Part shown: positions 25,573 to 33,371 of the stretch, piece by piece
Layout: every line of letters begins with the position of its first letter
Numbering within the stretch: position 1 is the stretch's first letter
Origin: Chloroflexota bacterium
GTDB taxonomy: Bacteria; Chloroflexota; Dehalococcoidia; Lucifugimonadales; Australimonadaceae
NCBI GenBank assembly: GCA_022561455.1
Contig: JADFRC010000005.1
Span: 1-35,968 of the forward strand
Direction of reading: 5' to 3'
DNA: 35,968 nucleotides
Made by a program: the position numbers and the translations under genes
The notes under the pieces: model-generated
Database searches by the model: none
The model's input: only the letters and a program-made list of their open reading frames with translations
What the model was told of the DNA's origin: nothing

Positions 25573-25801
25573 CGCAACCAGGCCACGGCCACGTCCCCAC
25601 CGTCCCGCGGCCCGTCCCCGCACGCTTTTTGGAGCCGCACCCCGTGGCGCGGCTCCCCCCGAGCTGCCCCGAAATCCGGGAACACCGTGCCCGGAAACTC
25701 ATTGACGACCATTCCCCCGATTGCGCAATCTAGCGCGCATCAGGTCACGGCGGCGCGGAAGGCCTCGGCGGGGCAAACCCTCCTTGTCTGATGTCATATA
25801 C
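25573..25801. other. Intergenic region with hairpin
   Basis: This 229-base gap between lysC and the CoA-binding protein gene contains an 8-bp GC stem (25631-25638 with 25649-25656) preceded by a run of five T. The T-run is on the wrong side for a classical terminator. I see no gene. Confidence 0.4.
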
Positions 25802-26224
25802 ATGGCAACAATAGAAGAGATATTGACAAGATCGAAGGTGGTCGCGGTGGTGGGGCTCTCCGGCCGGGAGGACCGGCCGAGCCATACCGTTGCGAAGTAC
25901 CTGGCGTCGCAGGGCTACCGCATCATCCCCGTGAACCCCCGGCTCGAAGGCCCCGTGCTCGGCGAGCAGCCGTACCCGGACCTCGGATCGGTGCCGGAGC
26001 ACATCGACCTCGTCGACATATTCCGGCGGCCGGGCGACGTGCCGCCGGTGGTGGACTCGGCGATCGAGGTCGGAGCCTCGGCGGTGTGGATGCAGCTGGG
26101 GATCGTGAACGAGGAGGCCGCGGAGCGCGCGCGGCAAGCAGGCCTGGATGTGGTCATGGACCACTGCACCGCGATCGAGCACCGGCTGCTCGTCGCCGCG
26201 GGAAGGATACCGGGAAGAATCTAG
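25802..26224 (+). CDS. CoA-binding domain protein (YccU-like)
   Basis: This 140-aa single-domain Rossmann protein belongs to the CoA_binding_2 family. VVAVVGLSGREDRPSHTVAKYL (residues 13-34) is the nucleotide-binding turn; RIIPVNPR, VDIFRRP and GASAVWMQLGIVNEEAAERARQAGL are family-typical. The precise function is unknown, though such proteins bind CoA or an acyl-CoA. ATG at 25802 lacks a clear ribosome-binding site; the open frame extends upstream without other good starts. Confidence 0.9.
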   Translation: MATIEEILTRSKVVAVVGLSGREDRPSHTVAKYLASQGYRIIPVNPRLEGPVLGEQPYPDLGSVPEHIDLVDIFRRPGDVPPVVDSAIEVGASAVWMQLGIVNEEAAERARQAGLDVVMDHCTAIEHRLLVAAGRIPGRI

Positions 26225-26274
26225 CAAGCCGCGGCGCTTGAAGGGGAGGAGCGCGTGCGGCACGGAGCGTGAAC

Positions 26275-27114
26275 ATGGTGTATCGCGAAGACGACTCAGT
26301 CAGACTGCGCAAGGAGCGGACGAGAGAGGCCATCGGCCTCGCCATGGACGGCCGCTGGAAAGAGGCGGCCGCCGTCAACCGGGAGCTCACCGAGGCGTCG
26401 CCCACCGACGTCGACGCGTGGAACCGCCTCGGCAAGGCGCTGCTGGAGTTCGGCGACGCCAAGGGCGCGGCCAAAGCGTTCAAAGGCGCCGTCGCGATCG
26501 ACCCGGCCAACGCCATCGCCCACAAGAACCTCGAGCGGCTCGCCACGCTCCCCAAGAAGGGGCGCGCCGCGAAGCGCGTCGCCACGCCGCTCGCCGCGCA
26601 CCGCTTCTTCATCAACGACGGCTCGAAGACGGCGCACGTGGCGCTCACGGGCTGCGCGCAGGGCAAGGACCGCGTCTTCGTCTCGCCCGGCGCGCCGGTG
26701 CGACTCGAGCGGCGGGGCGACGCGCTGGCCGTCCACACGGAGGACGGCGACCGCCTGGGCATGGTCCCCGCGAAGCTCGGGCGCCGGCTCAGCCGCCTCA
26801 TGGACGGCGGGAACGAGTACCAGGGCGCCGTGGCCAGCACCGCCGGCGGCACGATCCGGGTCGTGCTCCACGAGACCTTCCAGCACCCCTCTCTGCGCGC
26901 GACGGTCTCCTTCCCCGCCTCGGCGGTGGCCACGACCGCCGATCCGGCCGACGCGCCCGTCAGCGCGCCGGTGCTGGACATGGCGCAGTGGGCTGAGGAC
27001 GACCCGGAGCGCAGCGCCAAGATGACCGCCGTCGGCGCCGTGCTCGACGGTGGCATGCGGGACGACGCAAGCCTCCCGGACGTGCCCGAGGAGGCGTCGG
27101 GTCAGCCGGACTGA
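26275..27114 (+). CDS. TPR protein with HIRAN-like C-terminal region
   Basis: This 279-aa protein has two TPR-like helical hairpins at about residues 15-85 (the second reads AWNRLGKALLEFGDAKGAAKAFKGAVAIDP). A middle region resembles a HIRAN-type beta domain: DALAVHTEDGDRLGMVPAKLGRRLSRLMDGG. The tail is acidic and probably disordered. HIRAN domains are often found with DNA-processing proteins, but here the resemblance is only by eye. I prefer ATG at 26275 over GTG at 26269 because of the spacing to GGAG. Its end overlaps the end of the convergent Fe-S oxidoreductase gene by 13 bases. Confidence 0.8.
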   Translation: MVYREDDSVRLRKERTREAIGLAMDGRWKEAAAVNRELTEASPTDVDAWNRLGKALLEFGDAKGAAKAFKGAVAIDPANAIAHKNLERLATLPKKGRAAKRVATPLAAHRFFINDGSKTAHVALTGCAQGKDRVFVSPGAPVRLERRGDALAVHTEDGDRLGMVPAKLGRRLSRLMDGGNEYQGAVASTAGGTIRVVLHETFQHPSLRATVSFPASAVATTADPADAPVSAPVLDMAQWAEDDPERSAKMTAVGAVLDGGMRDDASLPDVPEEASGQPD

Positions 27115-29204
27115 GCCCCATCGAGGCTCTCAGCGAGCAGCTCGAGCAGGTCTTTCGCCTTCTTGGTGTCCCCCGCGCCCTTGGCGCCGATCCCCTCCTC
27201 CATCATCTGGAGACAGAAGGGACAAGACACCCCAACGATGTCGGCGCCCGTCTCGAGGAAGTGGTCCGTCCGGATGTGGTTGACCCTGGTGCCCTCCTCC
27301 TCCATCCACATGCGCCCACCGCCGGCGCCGCAGCAGAACCCGCGCTCGCGGCACCGGTCCTCGCCCATCTCGACGAGCGTGAGCCCCGGGATCGCTGCGG
27401 CGATCTCCCGCGGCGGGTCGTAGATCCCGTTGTGCCGCCCCAGGTAGCACGAGTCGTGGTAGGCGACCGTGGCCTCGATGCGGGCGACCGGCTTGATGCG
27501 GCCGTCGCGCACGAGCTCCGCGACGTACTCGGTGTAGTGCAGCACCTCGTACTCCCCCCCGAGCTGCGGGTACTCGTTCTTCATCGTGTTGAAGCAGTGC
27601 GGGCAGAGCGTGAGTATCTTCTTCACGCCGTAGCCGTTCAGCGTGGCTATGTTCTGCTCCGCCAGCATCGAGTAGACGTACTCGTTGCCCATGCGCCGGG
27701 CGGGGTCGCCCGTGCACACTTCCTCGTTGCCCAGCACGCGGTAGCGCACGCCAGCGCGCTTGAGCACTGCGGCCATCGCGCGCACGGCGGCCTGGTTGCG
27801 CACATTCAGCGCGCTCGTGCACCCCACCCACAACAGCACCTCGTGCTCCGGGTCGTCCGCCATCGTCACGGCGCCCGTGCCCTCCATCCAGTCCGTGCGC
27901 GTCGCGGAAGTGCCGCGCCAGGGGTGGGCGCGCTGCTCCATCGACGTCAAGGCGTCCATCGCCGTCTCCGGCACGGCCGCCTCCTCCATCGTCAGGAAGC
28001 GGCGCATGTCGACGATCGTGTCGATGTGCTCGACGCCCGCCGGGCAGGCCTCCTCGCACGCGCCGCAGGTCGTGCACGCCCACAGCGCCTCCGGCGTCAC
28101 GAAGTCGTGGACGAGCGACCGCTCCGGGTCCGCCGCCTGCTCGCCATCGCGCAGGGCGAGGAGCGCCGGCGCGCGCTGCTCCATGTACGCCTTGGCGTCC
28201 TGGATGACCTTCCGTGGCGAGAGCGGCTTGCCGCTGGCGAACGCCGGGCACTGGTCCTGGCAGCGCCCGCAGTTCGTGCAGGCGTCGAGGTCCAGCAGCT
28301 GCTTCGTCGTGAGAGACGTCAGATCGCGGGCGCCGAAGCTCTCCAGCTCCTCGAGCGCGCCCATCGGCCGCAGCGCCCCCTTCGGCCGCACGACCGAGGT
28401 GCGCATGAGCAGGTTCAGCGGGCTCACGAAGATGTGCATCAGCGGACCGAAGCGCACCGCCGCATAGACGAACGCCGCCGACATCAGCGCGGCGTGCGCC
28501 CACCACAGCACGAAGTGGCTCACCTCCATCGCGTAGACCGTCATGCCCGTCGCGCGGACTCCGGCCGCGATGGCGTAGCTGACCGGCGACCACACCGCCC
28601 ACTCCGGCCGGTAAAGCGCGCTTGAGGGCTCCATCTCCGTCGCCGCCATCCGCAGCGACTGGAGCACGAAGCCGGAGAGCGCCATCGCCAGCAGCACCCA
28701 GAGCAGCACGCCGTTCTCCAGCATCGTGTTGAGGCGCGGGGGGCGGAGCACGTAGCGGCGGTAGGCCGCGAGCCCGATACCGGCGATGAGCATCAGCCCG
28801 CCGAGGTCCCATACGAGCTCGAGCTGCACGCCGATCGCGGCCGTGGGGAACCGCCAGCCCACGTACCGCTCGAGGTTGAACTCGACCGCCGCGAGCGTCG
28901 TCGCGACCAACAGCACGGCGATGCCCCAGAAGATCAGGAAGTGCATCAGGCCGGGGTAGCGCTCGTGGCGCAGGAACCGGCGGTGCGCGAAGGAGTCGAC
29001 CGCCAGCGTCCGCAGGCCTGCAAGCAACCGCGGGCCCCACGGCCCGACGTCTGGATTGGGCGCGCCGAGGCGCCAGATGCGCGAGCGCCGGTAGAGCGCC
29101 CACGCGACCGCCGCGATCGCGACGACGGCGCTCAGGTAGACGATGGCGCCCAGCGGGTAGCCGATATTCCAGAAGTCGAGACGTCCGTTGAGGTCGGGGG
29201 GCAA
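27102..29204 (-). CDS. Membrane-bound Fe-S oxidoreductase (NarI-like + HdrD-like fusion)
   Basis: This 700-aa protein begins with about six hydrophobic helices resembling the NarI/cytochrome b domain (about residues 15-260, with possible haem-ligand histidines). Two 4Fe-4S motifs follow, CTNCGRCQDQCP (about 311) and CTTCGACEEACP (about 375), then two cysteine-rich CCG domains, including CPHCFNT, FCCGAGGGRMW and SCPFCLQ. This layout matches the DUF224 membrane oxidoreductases proposed to pass electrons from electron-transfer flavoprotein to menaquinone. No etfAB is in the window, so the partner is inferred. The tail overlaps the TPR gene by 13 bases. Confidence 0.9.
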   Translation of the reverse strand: MPPDLNGRLDFWNIGYPLGAIVYLSAVVAIAAVAWALYRRSRIWRLGAPNPDVGPWGPRLLAGLRTLAVDSFAHRRFLRHERYPGLMHFLIFWGIAVLLVATTLAAVEFNLERYVGWRFPTAAIGVQLELVWDLGGLMLIAGIGLAAYRRYVLRPPRLNTMLENGVLLWVLLAMALSGFVLQSLRMAATEMEPSSALYRPEWAVWSPVSYAIAAGVRATGMTVYAMEVSHFVLWWAHAALMSAAFVYAAVRFGPLMHIFVSPLNLLMRTSVVRPKGALRPMGALEELESFGARDLTSLTTKQLLDLDACTNCGRCQDQCPAFASGKPLSPRKVIQDAKAYMEQRAPALLALRDGEQAADPERSLVHDFVTPEALWACTTCGACEEACPAGVEHIDTIVDMRRFLTMEEAAVPETAMDALTSMEQRAHPWRGTSATRTDWMEGTGAVTMADDPEHEVLLWVGCTSALNVRNQAAVRAMAAVLKRAGVRYRVLGNEEVCTGDPARRMGNEYVYSMLAEQNIATLNGYGVKKILTLCPHCFNTMKNEYPQLGGEYEVLHYTEYVAELVRDGRIKPVARIEATVAYHDSCYLGRHNGIYDPPREIAAAIPGLTLVEMGEDRCRERGFCCGAGGGRMWMEEEGTRVNHIRTDHFLETGADIVGVSCPFCLQMMEEGIGAKGAGDTKKAKDLLELLAESLDGAQSG

Positions 29205-29281
29205 GGCGGGCTCCGTGCTCAGGCCATCGCGGCCCGGCGCCGGGGCAGTGTAGCATCACGCTGGCGCGCTCCAGCTACCCG

Positions 29282-29340
29282 CCCACCATCGCCGTGACCG
29301 TCGAGCCGATGTCGGCGGGCGCCGGTTATGATGTGGCAGC
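29282..29340 (-). repeat. Displaced copy of the sucD 3' end (att-like direct repeat, left)
   Basis: 59 bases match 31085-31142, the last codons of sucD, with two substitutions and one extra T. The copy is in the same orientation as sucD and even has its own TAG stop at 29275-29277. The extra T breaks the sucD frame, so the copy is decaying. It marks the left edge of cassette B. Confidence 0.85.
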
Positions 29341-29415
29341 TAGGTCTTCCGCGCGTGTGGCGTTCGTGCTAGCGTGCGCTTGCGGAGATGTCCCGCAAGG
29401 AAGCAGACCATCGCT

Positions 29416-30021
29416 GTGCCAGTGAAACCGGCCGCACTAACCATCGGCCACTCGAATCACTCACTCGGTGACTTCCTCACCCTCCTGAAGAAGCACCGGG
29501 CTGACCTCCTCGTGGATGTGCGGTCGCATCCTCGTTCTAAGTACGCTAACCAATTCGATTCTCCTGGCCTTGGTGAGGCTCTGGAACAAGCGGGAATCCG
29601 CTACCTCTACCTGGGCGACGAGCTAGGAGGGCGACCGCGGGATTCCCACTATTACGATTCAGCTGGCTACGTCCTGTATGGCAAGCTGGCGCAATCGGAC
29701 GATTTCTTCCGCGGGCTTGTTCGACTCCGAGGCGAGCTGCCACGCCACCGCGTTGCAATCATGTGCAGCGAGGAAGATCCAACTAACTGTCACCGCCGAC
29801 TGCTCGTTGGGCGTGTGCTGGCCGAACGAGGCCATTCGGTTAACCACATTCGTGGGGATGGACGACTGCAAAGTGAGCAGGAAATCGCTCAATCGGAGCG
29901 CGGAGGTCAGTCAGCACAGATGAGTCTGCTTCAACCGGATGAGGAGGAGTCGTGGCGGTCCGCACGGCCTATTCGATTGGGTTCACCAAGCACAGCGCCC
30001 GGGACTTTTTCGAGTCCCTAA
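29416..30021 (+). CDS. DUF488 family protein, first copy
   Basis: This 201-aa DUF488 protein has the typical opening ALTIGHSNHSLGDFLTLLKKH, then LLVDVRSHPRSKY, YLYLGDELGGRP and CSEEDPTNCHRRLLVGRVL. The CSExxxxxCHR pair of cysteines and the DVRSxPxS loop are the likely active-site residues. The biochemical activity of DUF488 is not established; comparative work has linked it to nucleotide-modification contexts. I chose GTG at 29416 (VPVKPAALTIGH); an upstream GTG at 29374 adds 14 basic residues. The gene overlaps the second DUF488 gene by 70 bases, unusually far. Confidence 0.88.
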   Translation: MPVKPAALTIGHSNHSLGDFLTLLKKHRADLLVDVRSHPRSKYANQFDSPGLGEALEQAGIRYLYLGDELGGRPRDSHYYDSAGYVLYGKLAQSDDFFRGLVRLRGELPRHRVAIMCSEEDPTNCHRRLLVGRVLAERGHSVNHIRGDGRLQSEQEIAQSERGGQSAQMSLLQPDEEESWRSARPIRLGSPSTAPGTFSSP

Positions 30022-30401
30022 ACCGCGCAGGCATCGAGCGCCTCGTCGACGTGAGGCTCAACAACGTGTCCCAGCTCGCGGGGTTCGCGAAGCGCGATGA
30101 CCTCGCGTACTTCCTCGAATTAATCTGCGGTGTGGAGTACATGCACGAACCTCTCTTGGCTCCAACCGCCGAGTTGTTGGACGCATACCGCAAGCGTCGC
30201 ATTACGTGGGAAACGTACGAGCGTAGGTTCAGTGACCTGATTCGCGAGCGGAGCATCGGAGACATGTTCGCGCCGGAGTTCTTCGATCGCCGCACCGTCC
30301 TGCTCTGTAGCGAGCACGCTCCTGACCAGTGCCATCGGCGCCTTGTGCTTGAATACTTGCAGCGTGTATGGGAGGGAGACCTGGTGATCAAGCACCTCTA
30401 A
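29952..30401 (+). CDS. DUF488 family protein, second copy
   Basis: This 149-aa protein shares the DUF488 pattern with its neighbour but is diverged and shorter: AYSIGFTKHSARDFFESL, RLVDVRLNNVSQLAGFAKRD, then CSEHAPDQCHRRLVLEYL. The second variant, with LNNVSQLAGF in place of SxPxS, is a recognisable DUF488 subgroup. GTG at 29952 has an excellent GAGGAGGAG just upstream. Two different DUF488 paralogues side by side suggest a heteromeric enzyme or two successive steps. It ends 11 bases before the next gene. Confidence 0.88.
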   Translation: MAVRTAYSIGFTKHSARDFFESLNRAGIERLVDVRLNNVSQLAGFAKRDDLAYFLELICGVEYMHEPLLAPTAELLDAYRKRRITWETYERRFSDLIRERSIGDMFAPEFFDRRTVLLCSEHAPDQCHRRLVLEYLQRVWEGDLVIKHL

Positions 30402-30412
30402 GGGGAGGGGGC

Positions 30413-31078
30413 GTGGAAGTCGAGCTACTGTGCCTGGCAAACTCTCAGAAGTTAGGTGGGCGCTGCCTGGCGGGTTTGCGGACCGACGGCCAAGGCTGGA
30501 TTCGCCCCGTCACTAACACCCCAAGCGGCACGCTGTCGATTCGGCAGGCTAGTATCGCTGGTGCCGAGATTGCACTACTCGATGTCGTCCGCGCTGATCT
30601 GGCTAGCGCACGACCCGAGCCGCATCAGCCAGAGAATCACATCCTTGCTAGCACACCGCTGATCTTTGTTGAAAATCTCGCTCCGACAGAGGCCTTGCCT
30701 CTACTGTCGGCAGCCATTGAGCGAGGCCCGGACCTTCTGAGGGGCGCAACCGACCGCATCGCCAGGCAGAGTTTTGACGCAAGACCCACGCAACACTCAC
30801 TCTCGCTAATCGAGCCAGCGATATTGCGCTGGGTCGTGACCACCTCGTTGAGAGGAAATCCACAGGTCAGGGGCGTCTTTAGTCTTTCAGGAACCACTTA
30901 CGACTTGGTAGTGACCGATCTAGTCTGGAAAGCCCGGTTCGGTGGCCGTGACGTGGGGACTTACCCACCCGATGCAACAGGTACTAATCGCTCCAACCGG
31001 GTGCTGCTGGTCATCAGCTTGTCCGAACCCCTAAACGGCATGTGCTACAAGTTGATTGCCGGTGTAATCGTCATCTGA
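30413..31078 (+). CDS. Dual OB-type domain protein (partner of DUF488 pair)
   Basis: The 221-aa protein opens VEVELLCLANSQKLGGRCLAGL, with WIRPVTNTPSGTLS, LLDVVRADLASARPEPHQPEN and, near the end, VVTDLVWKARF. This fits the 'dual OB-containing domain' proteins that I recall beside DUF488 genes; the match is from memory. These are thought to bind nucleic acid or nucleotides. GTG at 30413 has AGGGGAGGGGG upstream and sits 11 bases after the second DUF488 gene. Its stop is 2 bases from the convergent end of sucD, at the edge of the island. Confidence 0.7.
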   Translation: MEVELLCLANSQKLGGRCLAGLRTDGQGWIRPVTNTPSGTLSIRQASIAGAEIALLDVVRADLASARPEPHQPENHILASTPLIFVENLAPTEALPLLSAAIERGPDLLRGATDRIARQSFDARPTQHSLSLIEPAILRWVVTTSLRGNPQVRGVFSLSGTTYDLVVTDLVWKARFGGRDVGTYPPDATGTNRSNRVLLVISLSEPLNGMCYKLIAGVIVI

Positions 31079-31080
31079 CC

Positions 31081-31956
31081 CTACCCCACCATCGCCGCGA
31101 CCGTCGAGCCGATGTCGGCGGGCGTCGGTATGATGTGGCAGCCGGCGTCTTGGAGCGCCGCGACCTTCGCCGAGGCGAGCGCGGCCTCGCCGGTGATGAC
31201 GGCGCCCGCGTGCCCCATGCGGCGCCCCGGCGGCGCCGTCTGGCCGACGATGAGGCTGGCCACCGGCTTGCGGACGTGCTCCTTGATGTAGGCGGCCGCC
31301 TGCTGCTCCTTCGTCCCGCCGATCTCGCCGATGAGCACGATGGCCTCGGTTCCTGGGTCGTCGTTGAACAGCTCCAGCACGTCCACGAACGTCGTGCCGG
31401 AGACCGGGTCGCCGCCGATGCCCACGCACGTCGACTGCCCGATGCCCGCCTTCGTGAGCTGGTCCACGGCCTCGTACGTCAGCGTGCCCGAGCGCGAGAC
31501 GACCCCGACCTTCCCCGGCGTGTGTATGTCGCCCGGCATGATGCCGATCTTGGCCTTGGAGCCGGGGCTGATGAGGCCGGGGCAGTTGGGGCCGATGAGC
31601 CGCGTCCCCTTGCCCTCCAGGTAGCGCATGACGAACGTCGAGTCGCGCACCGGCACGCCCTCGGTGATGCAGACCACCAGCGGCACGCCGGCGTCGGCCG
31701 ACTCCATGATCGCGTCGGCCGCGAACGGCGGCGGCACGAAGATGAGCGCGACGTTCGCGCCCGTCTCGCCGACGGCAGCTCTTACGCTGTTGAAGACAGG
31801 CACGGTGCCGCCGAAGAGCTCGCCGCCCTTGCCCGGCGTCACGCCGGCGACGACGTTCGTGCCATAGGCGGCACAGCGCTCGGCGTGAAAGCTGCCCTCG
31901 CGCCCGGTGATGCCTTGGATCAGCAGCCGCGTGTTGCCGTCGACCAGGATGCTCAT
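31081..31956 (-). CDS. sucD: Succinyl-CoA synthetase alpha subunit
   Basis: SucD binds CoA and carries the phosphohistidine of succinyl-CoA synthetase (TCA cycle, substrate-level ATP or GTP formation). At 291 aa it has the normal size. [10 protein letters not shown] (residues 15-24) is the CoA-binding loop and the phosphorylated His249 lies in [11 protein letters not shown]. The last 19 codons fall in the direct repeat that bounds cassette B, so the present C-terminus may be supplied by the incoming element. It is separated from sucC by 127 bases holding a palindromic repeat. Confidence 0.97.
   Translation of the reverse strand: MSILVDGNTRLLIQGITGREGSFHAERCAAYGTNVVAGVTPGKGGELFGGTVPVFNSVRAAVGETGANVALIFVPPPFAADAIMESADAGVPLVVCITEGVPVRDSTFVMRYLEGKGTRLIGPNCPGLISPGSKAKIGIMPGDIHTPGKVGVVSRSGTLTYEAVDQLTKAGIGQSTCVGIGGDPVSGTTFVDVLELFNDDPGTEAIVLIGEIGGTKEQQAAAYIKEHVRKPVASLIVGQTAPPGRRMGHAGAVITGEAALASAKVAALQDAGCHIIPTPADIGSTVAAMVG
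31085..31142 (-). repeat. sucD 3' end, att-like direct repeat (right)
   Basis: 58 bases within sucD repeated at 29282-29340; this is the right-hand edge of cassette B. Confidence 0.85.
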
Positions 31957-31980
31957 TGACGCTCCGCCGATCGCCCTGTT

Positions 31981-32071
31981 CTGTCATTCTGAGGAGTCCT
32001 TCCACAGAAGGACGACGAAGAATCTCGTGGCCTTCTCGGGTCGAGATCCTTCGCGCCGCTCAGGATGACAG
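31981..32071. repeat. Palindromic interspersed repeat between sucC and sucD
   Basis: The ends CTGTCATTCTGAG (31981-31993) and CTCAGGATGACAG (32059-32071) pair with one mismatch. Inner arms (CGAAGAATCTCG and CGAGATCCTTCG) also pair with little mismatch. This resembles the TGTCATTCTGAG...GAAGAATCTC family of dispersed palindromes seen in many environmental genomes. On the transcript between sucC and sucD it would form a long hairpin and could reduce sucD expression. Confidence 0.8.
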
Positions 32072-32083
32072 GGAGGGCAGCCC

Positions 32084-33232
32084 TCATCGCGCGATCGCCT
32101 CGGCCGCTTCGCGCAGCGTGTCCACCAGCTCGATGGCCAGCCCCGAGTCGGCCAGGACCTGCTTGCCCTCGTCCGCGTTCGTGCCCAGCATGCGCACGAC
32201 GAGTGCCGGCTGGCGGTCCGCCTTGCCGTAGGCGTCGACGATGCCGCGTGCCGCGATGTCGCACCGCAGGATGCCGCCGAAGATGTTCACGAGCACGCGC
32301 TCCACGCTCGGGTCGGAGAGCATCAGCAGGATGGCCGTCGAGATCTTCTCCTCGTTGGCGCCGCCGCCCACGTCCAGGAAGTTGGCCGGCTCGGCCCCGG
32401 CCGACTTCACGATGTCCATCGTGGCCATCGCGAGCCCGGCGCCGTTGACCATGCAGCCGACGTTGCCGTCCAGCTTGACATAAGCGATGTTCGCCTCCGA
32501 CGCCTCGACCTCGAGCGCGTCCTCCTGCCCGGTATCGCGTAGCGCGAGCGCATCCGCATGCCGGAAGAGCGCGTCGTCGTCCAGGCTGAGCTTGGCGTCG
32601 AGCGCGAGGAGCCGCCCGTCCTTGGTCAGCACGAGCGGGTTGATCTCGATCATGCTGGCGTCGGTCTCCATATAAGCCTTGTAGCACGCCTCGGCCAGGG
32701 CCACGAACGGCCGGACCGCGCCCGCCGGCAGCTCCAACGCCTCCGCCAGCCGCCGGCCCTGGAAGGGCTGGAGGCCGACCGCGGGGTCGATGGGCTCCGT
32801 GAGGACTCGCTCCGGCGTCTCGCGCGCCACCTCCTCGATCTCCATGCCGCCCGCGGAGGAGACGATGACGACCGGCCGGCGCAGCCCGCCGTCGGTGATG
32901 ACGCTGAAGTAGAGCTCGCGCTCGATGTCCACGGTCTGCTCGACCAGCACCCGATCGACCGGCGCTCCTTGCGGGCCCGTCTGGGCCGTCACGAGCGTCG
33001 TGCCGATCAGCGACCCGGCGATCCTCCCGGCATCGGCGGCATCGGACGCCACCTTGACGCCGCCCGCCTTGCCCCGCCCGCCCGCGTGGACCTGCGCCTT
33101 GACGACGACGCGCCCGCCAAGGCGGCCGGCGGCCTCGACCGCCTCGGCGGCGCTCGACGCGACGTAGGCCTCCGGCACCGGTACGCCGTACCGCGCCAGG
33201 AGCTCTTTGGCCTGGTATTCGTGGAGTTTCAT
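32084..33232 (-). CDS. sucC: Succinyl-CoA synthetase beta subunit
   Basis: SucC has an ATP-grasp domain that uses the nucleotide and sets substrate specificity. The 382-aa protein opens MKLHEYQAKELLARYGVPVP and has VKAQVHAGGRGKAGGVK, EINPLVLTKDG and LDVGGGANEEK, with the nucleotide loop NIFGGILRCD. The ATG at 33232 gives the conserved start; the open frame upstream is not homologous. It is upstream of sucD in the same direction. Confidence 0.97.
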   Translation of the reverse strand: MKLHEYQAKELLARYGVPVPEAYVASSAAEAVEAAGRLGGRVVVKAQVHAGGRGKAGGVKVASDAADAGRIAGSLIGTTLVTAQTGPQGAPVDRVLVEQTVDIERELYFSVITDGGLRRPVVIVSSAGGMEIEEVARETPERVLTEPIDPAVGLQPFQGRRLAEALELPAGAVRPFVALAEACYKAYMETDASMIEINPLVLTKDGRLLALDAKLSLDDDALFRHADALALRDTGQEDALEVEASEANIAYVKLDGNVGCMVNGAGLAMATMDIVKSAGAEPANFLDVGGGANEEKISTAILLMLSDPSVERVLVNIFGGILRCDIAARGIVDAYGKADRQPALVVRMLGTNADEGKQVLADSGLAIELVDTLREAAEAIAR

Positions 33233-33371
33233 CGTGCGTTGAGGAGCCTCGGCGGGCAGGCCGCCGCAGCGGCGCATGATAGCAGACCGAGGGCCGCTTC
33301 CCACGCCCAGCCGCGCTGCTACAATGCCGCCGCCGAGCTGGGACTCATCGAACCCCAAAGGAGGAGACCCC

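Larger units (their letters stand above)
29282..31142. mobile_element. Cassette B: DUF488-DUF488-dual-OB mini-island at the sucD 3' end
   Basis: About 1.8 kb lies between two direct copies of the sucD terminus (29282-29340 and 31085-31142). Inside are three rightward genes, against the direction of sucD, with visibly lower GC and different codon use from the flanking core genes. Integration at the 3' end of a gene, with the incoming DNA restoring that end, is the hallmark of site-specific integration. No integrase or transposase is present, so the element is non-autonomous or a remnant. A segmental duplication is the alternative explanation. Confidence 0.65.

Noticed and set aside
25631-25656. 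Rho-independent terminator after lysC
   Set aside because: The T-run precedes the stem instead of following it on the lysC strand, and on the other strand the run is A, so the classical signature is absent.
27130-29259. A 709-codon second frame along the Fe-S oxidoreductase gene
   Set aside because: It is a frame-shifted shadow on the same strand, rich in Arg/Ala/Gly and without cysteine motifs.
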